A stretch of 64,000 nucleotides of DNA. Source: Rufibacter psychrotolerans. GTDB taxonomy: Bacteria; Bacteroidota; Bacteroidia; Cytophagales; Hymenobacteraceae. This document shows, one piece after another, positions 46,401 through 53,186 of the stretch (positions are counted from its first letter, which is position 1; each line of letters begins with the position of its first letter). Both the position numbers and the translations under genes were made by a program. The stretch covers positions 366,640-430,639 of the forward strand of contig NZ_JAFFJV010000011.1 of assembly GCF_016924645.1 (NCBI RefSeq), given 5' to 3'. Below the pieces are notes generated by a model. That model had not been told where the DNA came from. It ran no database searches and worked only from the letters and a program-made list of their open reading frames with translations.

Positions 46401-46977
46401 GTTTCAGCAGGGTCTGCAGAAAACGCTGCTCACCAACGGCACCGATGTCAGGAACAACGCCAGCCAGCAGGTGTTGGTGCGCGTGAACCTCACCGAGGTG
46501 TTTTCCAGCCGTTTAAACGTAACGCGCTCTAAACGGGAAAGCGCCTCTAATTACCTCACCACTAAAAATTTCCTGATCAGGACCTGGGAAGCCATGCCCG
46601 AGTTGTCATACCAACCTAACCAAACCGTTCGGTTTACCGGCAGTTACCAATGGATGAACAAAGAAAACGAGCTGGGCGAGCAGGAAAGGGCGCTGTTCCA
46701 TGAATTGGGCACCGAGGCGCGGGTGAGCCAGGTAGGCAAACGCACCATTACCGGCATTGTGAAGTACATCAACATTAAATACACCGGGCTAGATACCTCA
46801 CCAGTGGCCTTTGAGATGCTGAACGGCTTCAGGCCCGGCAACAACCTCACCTGGAACCTGGCCCTGCAGCAACGCCTCAGCAGCGGCCTCAACATCACCC
46901 TGGACTACGACGGCCGCAAACCTCAGGGCATCCGCACCATCCACACCGGAAGAATGCAGGTGTCGGTGCTGTTTTAG
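43423..46977 (+). CDS. large predicted outer-membrane beta-barrel protein, function unknown
   Basis: Protein of 1184 residues with a signal peptide (RRWGVICFLVIASLWASLSQAQ). The first about 130 residues are a small soluble domain; from GLNKTGSISRGVSVGNTQNV onwards almost the whole length is alternating polar/aromatic strands with turns (for example GFDYDYVIDYNQAEITFTPKW, FRVDFEYSDLNYTR-type segments, NFTYRLNSS), ending in the short strand GRMQVSVLF, which has the aromatic C-terminus of BAM substrates. The phrase LEGKLTDEISITASITDQNI resembles parts of SprA-type barrels, but the protein is only half that size. ATG overlaps the kinase stop, so translation is coupled. Confidence 0.7.
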   Translation: MRRWGVICFLVIASLWASLSQAQDLSNRRCKWVKLQSGAFRLDSLTVAENTIEILDRRQLRSPLSFHYDPVRNLFQFIGVTPPATSPALRPDSIARDSSGLFSARFPGNVPKTDSVLVCYRVLPLNVAAPRFKRDIRTWDSTSFERSYVLNPPAAREELFKTPGLNKTGSISRGVSVGNTQNVFVNSALNLQLEGKLTDEISITASITDQNIPFQPEGNTQQLQEFDRVFITLQHRLWTLTGGDVVLRNRPASHFLKFYKNVQGGALEVNRGKPGWESATTVAASVAKGKFASEFITPLESVQGPYRLRGPNGERFIIVLANSERVYLDGKLLTRGFDYDYVIDYNQAEITFTPKWIITRNSRIRVDFEYSDLNYTRSVVHASHYQKMGKFNVYGNFYNEADNPNNPLTLNLSTDEKRLLSQIGDRQDLAVVPSQDSVRFDRNQVLYLKKDTVTASGTYSIYQYSTDSTQAYYAVSFTEMATGGNYVLQNNTVNGRVFQWVEPVNGVPQGRYEPVRILPTPMQKQMMTLGGIWTIDEKSSVFLEVAGSKNDLNRYSNLDAQDDQGKAVRVGYQLSDRTVKFLGNYKLRSAMTYEYTDPNFVPIDRYRDIEFDRDWSNVTNTTSARQTRLEDHIFTFSVGGVKDALHFMNYRISRRYRPSEVDGTQHYLELAQEVKGLELRGNLFLLNNEQPESTSEWVRGELGVQYRTKYFTPGYVYRFDKNRITSKLNEALLGSANYFDDHLFYVESRDTATFKYRAEYSRRVDFRPENGELGNKQTANTFNFSTSTVIRQNHQLTALITLRKIQARDSLGETSVLSKINWTGDFLNRHLRSELTYAIGTGRELRREYQFVETIPGQGTHFFEDLNDDGRQDLNEFFESQPTDPPYRRNYIKLFIPTDQYVIAYVNNFTYRLNSSLPREWQNSETKWKRILAKFSALSFVTVEKRTTDSDLRSRFNPFSLSFADSSLLSLMRSYRNTLYFNRSNPKYGVEWTFQQGLQKTLLTNGTDVRNNASQQVLVRVNLTEVFSSRLNVTRSKRESASNYLTTKNFLIRTWEAMPELSYQPNQTVRFTGSYQWMNKENELGEQERALFHELGTEARVSQVGKRTITGIVKYINIKYTGLDTSPVAFEMLNGFRPGNNLTWNLALQQRLSSGLNITLDYDGRKPQGIRTIHTGRMQVSVLF
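43723..43762. repeat. dispersed palindrome inside the barrel gene, copy 16
   Basis: CTGTTTTCCGCTCGTTTTC ... CCGGAAATGTGCCTAAAACAG, in frame, in the poorly conserved linker of the N-terminal domain. Confidence 0.5.
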
Positions 46978-46983
46978 GGGCGC

Positions 46984-47163
46984 AAGATGGGAGACGCAAG
47001 ACATAAGACACAAGACGTAAGATTCTCCATCAATGAGGATACGGCCCTGAGAGATAACTTCTGCTTTAGACCTGTTCTTGGGAAAACGGCTCTTAAACAG
47101 GTACAGGCTTATCGGCTCGGCTCCGTTTCACAAGTCCTGCATCTTGTGTCTTACATCTTGTGA
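46984..47163. repeat. AAGAC-rich inverted-repeat element
   Basis: Left arm 46997-47015 (CAAGACATAAGACACAAGA) and right arm 47142-47160 are complementary with two mismatches. Shorter AAGA(C/T)GTAAGA motifs repeat next to the left arm. The loop carries another palindrome (47061-47100). It fills the gap between convergent genes. Confidence 0.6.
47061..47100. repeat. dispersed intergenic palindrome, copy 17
   Basis: CTGCTTTAGACCTGTTC ... GGGAAAACGGCTCTTAAACAG, nested inside the AAGAC element. Confidence 0.55.
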
Positions 47164-47167
47164 CTAT

Positions 47168-48019
47168 CTAAGTAGTAGTGTAATGCCGCCGGAGCCAGGC
47201 GCTGATGCCGCTTAGGCCTGGGAAGAGCACCCGCTCGGTGATGTTGGCCTGGTCTAGTTTGTCCCTGATTTCCCACTTCAGCTTGGAGGGGATAATGAGG
47301 CGGTAGTAGAGTTCGGGGTGCTCGGTGAGCCACTCGCAGAGCTTGGCGTCGGGCGTAGACATCATGGAGAACAGGGCGTACTGGTGCACAATGCGCTCAT
47401 CCAGTGACGGCGGCTCCAGAAACAGCACAAAGGGCTTTTCCTGGAACTCGCCCAGGCTCTTGAGAGAGGTAACCACCGGCTCCAGTACCTCAGGGGTGAA
47501 CACGTTAGAGCCTTCCTGCCGAATGGTGTGCTGCAGTTGCTCGGGTAAATGCTCGGTAGATTTCACGTAGTTCACGCACCAGATCACCCCGTCAGCGTGG
47601 AAGTTGTTGAGGTCTGCGGTGGCAAAGTGCAGGGCCACGTAGGGCGAGTAGGTCCAGTCCAGCAGGCGGGTGGGCAAACCGTGGTGCTGGGCAACGGCCA
47701 GCCAGTTCCAGATAGAGTCGCCGGCCAGGGTGGTGCCCCGGGCGTATTTGCGGAAGTTGCGCAGCAGGTGCGGCTCCAGCTTGGCGAAATCACCGCCAAT
47801 GCGCATGAGGCTGGTTTTAAGGCTGTAGTGCTTGTTCCAGAGGCCCCTGAACACGTACGGCGAGCGGTACCGGTTGAGCCGGTCATCCCAGGAATCACGG
47901 AAGAGTTCCCGCTGTAGTTCTTCCCAGGACTCTACGCGCAAATCATTGGGCATGGCCAGTGAATCAGATGCAGGAAGGTCTTCTGAACTCATGTCGTTGT
48001 CTACGGCGGAGTAAGGCAT
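47168..48019 (-). CDS. FRG-domain protein
   Basis: Protein of 283 residues. The family signature YVFRGLWNKHYSLKTSLMR is at about 54-72, followed by the conserved LAVAQHHGLPTRLLDWTYSPYVALHFA and a C-terminal half with PPSLDERIVHQYALFSM. FRG proteins are widespread in bacteria and phages; the domain is thought to be enzymatic but its reaction is unsettled. Stand-alone gene here. A minus-strand TACCTTCG at 48076-48083 may be its -7 element. Start at ATG 48019; a later ATG (MPNDLRVESWEEL) is possible. Confidence 0.85.
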   Translation of the reverse strand: MPYSAVDNDMSSEDLPASDSLAMPNDLRVESWEELQRELFRDSWDDRLNRYRSPYVFRGLWNKHYSLKTSLMRIGGDFAKLEPHLLRNFRKYARGTTLAGDSIWNWLAVAQHHGLPTRLLDWTYSPYVALHFATADLNNFHADGVIWCVNYVKSTEHLPEQLQHTIRQEGSNVFTPEVLEPVVTSLKSLGEFQEKPFVLFLEPPSLDERIVHQYALFSMMSTPDAKLCEWLTEHPELYYRLIIPSKLKWEIRDKLDQANITERVLFPGLSGISAWLRRHYTTT

Positions 48020-48162
48020 AGTTGTTCTGGCGCTAAGCTAGATTAAGGGTTAATTCAGTAGTTTAAGTATTACTACGAAGGTAAGCCCGCTACGAGTTGA
48101 GGGGAGGATGTTATGAAAAGGTTAGATTCCTGAAAGGAAGCAGTTTTTAGGAAATAAGGCTT

Positions 48163-48202
48163 AAAACACAAGAGCCGGTTCTTAGACCGGCTCTTGTGTT
48201 TT
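48163..48202 (-). terminator. terminator of hldD
   Basis: Seventeen-base perfect arms (48163-48179, 48186-48202; AAAACACAAGAGCCGGT and complement). The right arm contains the first bases of the hldD stop codon. Confidence 0.85.
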
Positions 48203-49166
48203 AATAGTAACTTCCAGACATGAGGTAATTTTGAACGTAGTCCGTGATGCCTTCTTCCAGGGTATGGAACGGTTTGTCATAGCCAATGCTGCGCAGCTTG
48301 GCCATGTTGGCCTGGGTAAAGTACTGGTACTTGTCCCGGATGTCTTCAGGGGTGTCTTTGAAATCAATGTTGATGTCGCGGCCCATGGCGGTGAAGGTGT
48401 TGAACGCCAGGTCCAGGAAGGTGCGCGCCTGCCCGCTGCCCAGGTTGTAAATACCCGAGTTCTTGCGGTGGTGCATAAGCCAGTACAACACCTCTACCAC
48501 GTCTTTCACATACACAAAGTCGCGCATCTGCTTGCCATCTTCGTAGTCGGGGTTGTGCGAGCGGAACAGCGTGAGCCGGCCGGTCTCTTTGATGGAGTTG
48601 AACGCGTGCAGCACCACCGAGGCCATGCGGCCCTTGTGGTACTCATTGGGGCCGTACACGTTGAAGAACTTGAGCCCCACCCAGAAGAAAGGCTTGGCAG
48701 TCTGGGCCAGGGCCCATTGGTCAAACTCGTTCTTAGAGTCGCCGTAGGCGTTGAGCGGGCGCAGGAGCGAAATAATAGCCTCGTCATCGTCATAGCCCAG
48801 CGTGCCCGAGCCATAGGTAGCCGCCGAAGACGCGTACACCAGCGGAATCTGGTACTCGCAGCAGGCGTTCCACATTTGTTTGGAGTAGTCCAGGTTGAGC
48901 AGGTTGAGCACCTCGCGGTTGGTCTCCGTAGTGTCGGTGCGGGCCCCCAGGTGGAAGATGAACTCCACTTCCTCGTAGTGCTGGTCCAGCCACGTGAAAA
49001 AGTCATGGCGGTCTACAAACTCCTTTATCTTCTTGCCTTCAATGTTGGGCAGCTTCTTGGCCACAGAAAAGTTGTCTACTACCACTATGTCATTGAAGTT
49101 AGCGGCATTGAGGCGGGAAACGAGGCAACTGGCTATAAAACCGGCTGCGCCAGTGACTACTATCAT
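48201..49166 (-). CDS. hldD: ADP-L-glycero-D-manno-heptose-6-epimerase
   Basis: NADP-dependent epimerase of the extended SDR family, 321 residues, making the L,D-heptose precursor of lipopolysaccharide. The start is ATG 49166 (MIVVTGAAGFIASCLVSRL), because the frame upstream runs through two palindromic repeats. Rossmann loop TGAAGFIAS, catalytic YxxxK in NAYGDSKNEFDQ, and the family segments FFNVYGPNEYHKGRMASVV and DFVYVKDVVEVLYWL are present. A TACCTTTG -7 element is at 49199-49206. Divergent from the transport cluster. Confidence 0.92.
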   Translation of the reverse strand: MIVVTGAAGFIASCLVSRLNAANFNDIVVVDNFSVAKKLPNIEGKKIKEFVDRHDFFTWLDQHYEEVEFIFHLGARTDTTETNREVLNLLNLDYSKQMWNACCEYQIPLVYASSAATYGSGTLGYDDDEAIISLLRPLNAYGDSKNEFDQWALAQTAKPFFWVGLKFFNVYGPNEYHKGRMASVVLHAFNSIKETGRLTLFRSHNPDYEDGKQMRDFVYVKDVVEVLYWLMHHRKNSGIYNLGSGQARTFLDLAFNTFTAMGRDINIDFKDTPEDIRDKYQYFTQANMAKLRSIGYDKPFHTLEEGITDYVQNYLMSGSYY

Positions 49167-49198
49167 GCGAATAAGGTTAGGTTCTGAGCAATGCTGCC

Positions 49199-49206
49199 CA
49201 AAGGTA
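49199..49206 (-). promoter_or_regulatory. -7 element of hldD
   Basis: Minus-strand TACCTTTG, 33 bp before the start codon; no clear TTG at the -33 position. Confidence 0.5.
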
Positions 49207-49266
49207 CGAAAGTTTTGCTCAGGCGGCTCTGCCGATGTGCTCCCTCGCCCTGCGCGGCTGGCCTGG

Positions 49267-49302
49267 GTTTTGGGGCCGTTTTCCGGGAAACAGCTCCTAA
49301 AC
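49267..49302. repeat. dispersed intergenic palindrome, copy 18
   Basis: GTTTTGGGGCCGTTTTC ... CGGGAAACAGCTCCTAAAC. First of two adjacent copies. Confidence 0.75.
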
Positions 49303-49318
49303 GGGCCTTTGGGGCATG

Positions 49319-49363
49319 GCGCTGTTTCTGGGCTACTTTCGGGAAAACAGCCCAGAAACAGCG
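49319..49363. repeat. dispersed intergenic palindrome, copy 19
   Basis: Perfect 16-base arms (GCGCTGTTTCTGGGCT and complement) around ACTTTCGGGAAAAC. Seventeen bases after copy 18, between divergent genes. Confidence 0.8.
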
Positions 49364-49403
49364 CTTCGGGTAGGGGGAGAATTCCAGCTTCGGGCAAATG
49401 CTG

Positions 49404-49411
49404 TATCTTTG
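49404..49411 (+). promoter_or_regulatory. -7 element of the substrate-binding protein gene
   Basis: TATCTTTG ten bases before ATG 49421; a TTC 19 bp upstream may be the -33. The transcript would have almost no leader. Confidence 0.5.
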
Positions 49412-49420
49412 GCCCCATCT

Positions 49421-50344
49421 ATGACCAGATCTCCGTTGCTTCTGCTTCGCCCGTTCTCCGTTTTCAGTATGCTGCTGTGCGGCTGGCTGGTGCTGGTGAG
49501 TGGGTGCGAGCCTAAAAAAACATCGGTCCCGGCCGCAGCCACCCACACCGTGGTTGACGACCTGGGCCGGAAGGTGACGCTGCCCGTGCAGCCCAAACGC
49601 ATCATGGGCCTGGACGCCTCCATGACCGAGATGCTGTACGCCGTGGCTGACACCGCCACCATTGTGGCCCGCACCCAACACTGTGATTACCCCAAGGCCG
49701 TGCTCTCCAAACCCGTGGTGAACAACTACCCCATGGACTACGAGCGGCTCTTAACCCTTAGGCCTCAAGTTGTGTTTGCCACCGAGGGCATTATTTCTGC
49801 CGAAGTAGCCGCCCAGGTGCAGAAGATGGGCATACCGGTGTACTTTCAGGCGTATGACAGCGTGGCCGATGTGCTGCGCGGTCTCCAGACCCTGGGCCGG
49901 TTGCTGAAGCGGGAGCAGACCGCGCAGGCCGTGCTGGACACCCTGCGGCAAAAACTCCAGAGCCTTGCCGTGTCGCCGTCGCCCGCAAAGGAGCGGCCCA
50001 AAGTGCTGGCCGTGATCTGGCATGATCCTATTTACGTGTTCGGGCGCAACACCATCTTCACCGATAAACTGCGCTACCTTGGCGCCGACAACGCCGTGCC
50101 CGAGGTGTTTGCCCAGCAATCGCCGGCGCTCACCCGCGAGTACATCCTGCAACTAGACCCCGACGTGCTAGTGGGCGGCAGCTTCGCCGAGTTCGAGAAA
50201 TCGTTCTTCTCGCTGTACCCTGAGCTGCGGCGCATCAAGGCGTATAGGAACAAGCGCATCTATCCCGTCACCGATGATTTGATGTCAAGGCCCAGCCCGC
50301 GGGTGGTGGAAAGCATTGCCGAACTTAAACGGGTCATCTGGTGA
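49421..50344 (+). CDS. periplasmic substrate-binding lipoprotein of a cobalamin/heme/siderophore ABC importer
   Basis: Protein of 307 residues (BtuF/FecB/HmuT fold). Lipoprotein signal MTRSPLLLLRPFSVFSMLLC...VSGC (Cys about 29). The mature part starts with HTVVDDLGRKVTLPVQPKRIMGLDASMTEMLY, the standard opening of this cluster, and contains YPMDYERLLTLRPQVVF and the second-lobe YIFGRNT-like stretch IYVFGRNTIF. The ligand cannot be fixed from sequence; cobalamin is plausible given the queD neighbour. The permease gene overlaps its end by four bases. An ATP-binding subunit is not encoded nearby. Confidence 0.85.
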   Translation: MTRSPLLLLRPFSVFSMLLCGWLVLVSGCEPKKTSVPAAATHTVVDDLGRKVTLPVQPKRIMGLDASMTEMLYAVADTATIVARTQHCDYPKAVLSKPVVNNYPMDYERLLTLRPQVVFATEGIISAEVAAQVQKMGIPVYFQAYDSVADVLRGLQTLGRLLKREQTAQAVLDTLRQKLQSLAVSPSPAKERPKVLAVIWHDPIYVFGRNTIFTDKLRYLGADNAVPEVFAQQSPALTREYILQLDPDVLVGGSFAEFEKSFFSLYPELRRIKAYRNKRIYPVTDDLMSRPSPRVVESIAELKRVIW

Positions 50345-51348
50345 GCAGAACCTGGGCATTGCTGGCAGCCTTGGTGCTGCTCCTGGGCCTGACCGGGTTT
50401 CTGGCCCTGCGCGTGGGTAGCATTGACACGCCGTACCCTACCGTTTGGCAGGCCCTCACCGCCTATGATGCTACCAATGCCGCGCATTACAGCATCATGC
50501 ACCTGCGCCTGCCCCGGTTGTTGCTGGCTTTTTTGACCGGCGCCTCCCTGGCGTTCTCGGGATACCTCATGCAGGCCCTGGTGAACAACGCCCTGGCTGA
50601 TCCTTATTTACTGGGCACGGCCTCCGGAGCATCTCTGGGCGCGTCTTTCAGTTTCTTCCTCTTCGCCGATCTTACCTTTATGGGCCTGTACCTGCCGCCT
50701 TTTTTTGCCCTTGCCGGTTCTTTTCTGGTAACGCTGGTGGTGGTGGTGCTGGGCACCAAACGCGGGCAATTGATACCCAGCCAGATGCTGCTGATAGGGG
50801 TGGCACTTAGTTCTTTGCTCACCGCCTTGGTTAGCCTGATCATGTTTCTCTCAGAGTCAGAGAGCCAGCTGAAATCGGTGGTGTTCTGGAGCCTGGGCGG
50901 GTTTGAGAAAGCCGATTGGGGCAACCTGGGCTATCCGGCTACGGCCCTGGCGGCGGGACTTTTGCTGTTCTTCTTTCTGCAGCGACATTTAAGTGTGCTG
51001 TTGCTGGGTGCCGAGCGGGCCCAGACCCTGGGGGTGGATGTCAGAAAGATCCGGTGGGTCATGCTGCTGGCGGTCTCGGTGGTGACAGGCTTTGCGGTAG
51101 CCTTCTCGGGGCCGGTGGGGTTTGTGGGCTTGATGGTGCCGCACCTCACCCGGGCCTTGCTGGGTACCACCAACCGGTTTAACCTGGTGGCCTGCGCCCT
51201 GGCCGGGGGGCTGTTCCTGGTGGGTTGTGATTTGATTTCCAGAATGATTTACCCGCCGGCCGGAATGCCCGTGGGCATTATTACTTCGTTCTTTGGTGTA
51301 CCTTTCTTCGTATATTTGCTGCGAAGAAAGAACTACCGATTCAGTTAA
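50341..51348 (+). CDS. FecCD-family ABC transporter permease
   Basis: Protein of 335 residues, starting at GTG 50341 (GTGA overlap). About nine to ten membrane helices. Signature parts of BtuC/FecD permeases: HLRLPRLLLAFLTGASLAFSG, QALVNNALADPYLLGTASGAS, FWSLGGFEKADW and PVGFVGLMVPHLTRALLGT (coupling region), ending GMPVGIITSFFGVPFFVYLL. Works as a homodimer with the binding protein before it and an ATPase encoded elsewhere. Confidence 0.92.
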   Translation: MSRTWALLAALVLLLGLTGFLALRVGSIDTPYPTVWQALTAYDATNAAHYSIMHLRLPRLLLAFLTGASLAFSGYLMQALVNNALADPYLLGTASGASLGASFSFFLFADLTFMGLYLPPFFALAGSFLVTLVVVVLGTKRGQLIPSQMLLIGVALSSLLTALVSLIMFLSESESQLKSVVFWSLGGFEKADWGNLGYPATALAAGLLLFFFLQRHLSVLLLGAERAQTLGVDVRKIRWVMLLAVSVVTGFAVAFSGPVGFVGLMVPHLTRALLGTTNRFNLVACALAGGLFLVGCDLISRMIYPPAGMPVGIITSFFGVPFFVYLLRRKNYRFS

Positions 51349-51764
51349 TGGTATACGTAAGCAGATTAGAGCATTTTAACGCGGCGCACAAGCTGCATAA
51401 TCCCAATTGGTCATTGGCGAAGAACAAGGAAGTGTTTGGGCCGTGCGCCAACACCAATTGGCACGGGCATAACTATGAACTGATTGTCACGGTGAAGGGG
51501 AAGCCAGATCCTGAAACAGGGTTTGTGATAGATTTGAAGAAGCTGAGCACCCTCATCAGGGAGCACATCATCAAAAAGGTAGACCACAAGAACCTCAACC
51601 TGGACGTTGCCTTCATGGAGGGCAAACTGGCCAGCACCGAAAACCTGGTGATGGAGTTCTGGAACATCCTGCAGCCCCAGATTCCGCGTATCTCCAGTGC
51701 GCAGCTGCACAGCTTAAAGCTGTATGAGACCCCCCGTAACTTTGTGGAATATTTTGGCGAATAA
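51348..51764 (+). CDS. queD: 6-carboxytetrahydropterin synthase (QueD)
   Basis: Enzyme of 138 residues converting dihydroneopterin triphosphate to 6-carboxy-tetrahydropterin, on the path to queuosine. Zinc ligands are His in FNAAHKLHNP and the two in NWHGHNYEL; the catalytic Cys is in GPCANTNW, and VDHKNLNLDV and ENLVMEFWNIL complete the family pattern. ATG overlaps the permease stop by one base (TAATG). The late queuosine enzyme QueG uses cobalamin, which gives a possible reason for joining queD to a corrinoid-type importer; that link is inference. Confidence 0.92.
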   Translation: MVYVSRLEHFNAAHKLHNPNWSLAKNKEVFGPCANTNWHGHNYELIVTVKGKPDPETGFVIDLKKLSTLIREHIIKKVDHKNLNLDVAFMEGKLASTENLVMEFWNILQPQIPRISSAQLHSLKLYETPRNFVEYFGE

Positions 51765-51920
51765 CACCTTTACCACCTCCTAATCTTAGAAGAACAAGGC
51801 TGTAACTCTACGCAAGTAAAACAATATCAGGTGTTTATCTCCTTTCTGGCATAGGCTTTGTGTTAGGGGCGATATCGGCTTTTTATTGTCAGAGCCCTGT
51901 TACCGTTCAGACTACTTTCA

Positions 51921-53075
51921 ATGAAGTACTACATTATTGCCGGAGAACGCTCGGGCGACCTGCACGCCTCTAACCTGATCAAGCAATTGCATCAGCAAGA
52001 CCCTGAGGCCCACATTCGCTGCTGGGGCGGCGACATGATGGAAGCGGCCGGTGCTGAATTGGTGAAGCATTACCAGGAAATGGCCTTCATGGGCTTTCTG
52101 GAAGCTGCCAAGAACCTGTTCAAGATCAAGCGTTTTCTGCGCGAGTGCCAGGAAGACCTGCTCCGCTACCAGCCAGACGTGGTCATTCTGGTAGACTACG
52201 CCGGGTTTAACCTGCGCATTGCCCAGTTCGCCAAAGAGAACGGGATCAAGGTCTTTTACTACATCTCGCCCAAGATCTGGGCCTGGAACCAGGGAAGGGT
52301 GCACAAGATCAAGCGCCTGGTAGACAAGATGTTTGTCATCATGCCCTTTGAGAAAGACTTCTACCAGCAGTTTGACTATAAAACCGATTACGTGGGCAAC
52401 CCGGTGTCAGACGCGGTGGCGGCCCACCAGGTAAACCGCAACTTCCGGCAAGACAACGACCTGGACAAGCGCCCCATTATTGCGGTGTTGCCGGGCAGCC
52501 GCCAGCAGGAGATAGAGAACATCCTCTACATCATGCTCAGCATCCTGCCGCCATTCCAGGACTACCAGTTTGTGGTGGCGGCGGTGAGTAACTTTGACCG
52601 GGAATACTACGAGCACTTCAACCGCAAGCCGTTCATCAAAATAGTCTACGACCAAACCTACGACATCCTGGCCCATGCCGATGCCGCGCTGGTTACGTCT
52701 GGCACCGCCACCCTGGAAACGGCCATGTTCAACGTGCCCCAGGTGGTGTGTTACCGTACCAGCGCCATCTCTTACTGGATTGGCCGGGCCGTGATCAAGG
52801 TTCCGTTTATCTCGTTGGTGAACCTCATAGCCGGGCGCAAGGTAGTGCCTGAGCTGATCCAGAACGACATGAACGCCCAGAACCTGGTGCGTGAGCTAAA
52901 GAATATCCTGAACAACCCCGATGGCCGTTCTGCCCAGTTGGAGGGCTACCAGCGCGTGCGCCAACTGATTGGCGACTTCAACACCTCTGAGACGGCCGCC
53001 AAGTTGATGGTGCAGTACCTGCGGGAAGACAAAGCGGCGCAAGGAGTTGGTAAATCTTTGAAAGGCGCATTTTAA
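51921..53075 (+). CDS. lpxB: lipid-A-disaccharide synthase
   Basis: GT19 glycosyltransferase of 384 residues that joins UDP-2,3-diacylglucosamine and lipid X at the inner membrane. The family start KYYIIAGERSGDLHASNLI is complete; further blocks are VDYAGFNLRIAQFAKENGIKV, YYISPKIWAWNQGRV, DYVGNPVSDAV, VLPGSRQQEI and ALVTSGTATLETAMFNVPQVV. Full length. The stop codon lies inside a copy of the dispersed palindrome. Confidence 0.95.
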   Translation: MKYYIIAGERSGDLHASNLIKQLHQQDPEAHIRCWGGDMMEAAGAELVKHYQEMAFMGFLEAAKNLFKIKRFLRECQEDLLRYQPDVVILVDYAGFNLRIAQFAKENGIKVFYYISPKIWAWNQGRVHKIKRLVDKMFVIMPFEKDFYQQFDYKTDYVGNPVSDAVAAHQVNRNFRQDNDLDKRPIIAVLPGSRQQEIENILYIMLSILPPFQDYQFVVAAVSNFDREYYEHFNRKPFIKIVYDQTYDILAHADAALVTSGTATLETAMFNVPQVVCYRTSAISYWIGRAVIKVPFISLVNLIAGRKVVPELIQNDMNAQNLVRELKNILNNPDGRSAQLEGYQRVRQLIGDFNTSETAAKLMVQYLREDKAAQGVGKSLKGAF

Positions 53076-53104
53076 GCTCCTTTTCCTAAAAGCCGGCTAA
53101 AAAC
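53070..53104. repeat. dispersed palindrome over the lpxB stop codon, copy 20
   Basis: TTTTAAGCTCCTTTTC ... AAAAGCCGGCTAAAAAC; the TAA at 53073-53075 is part of the left arm. Confidence 0.6.
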
Positions 53105-53111
53105 GGAAAAC

Positions 53112-53171
53112 CACCTTAAAAACAGAGGCCTCCCTTACTTGGTGTAAGGGAGGCCTCTGTTTTTAAGGTGG
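53112..53171. terminator. bidirectional terminator between lpxB and clpX
   Basis: Long arms (53112-53138 and 53146-53171, from CCACCTTAAAAACAG) with one bulge and loop CTTGGTG; A/T runs flank the GC core on both sides. Confidence 0.88.
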
Positions 53172-53186
53172 CTCTTATGGTGCCGG

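Noticed and set aside
49302..49421. Possible cobalamin riboswitch before the importer genes
   Set aside because: The -7 element lies ten bases before the start codon and the upstream bases are palindromic repeats; no riboswitch core fits.
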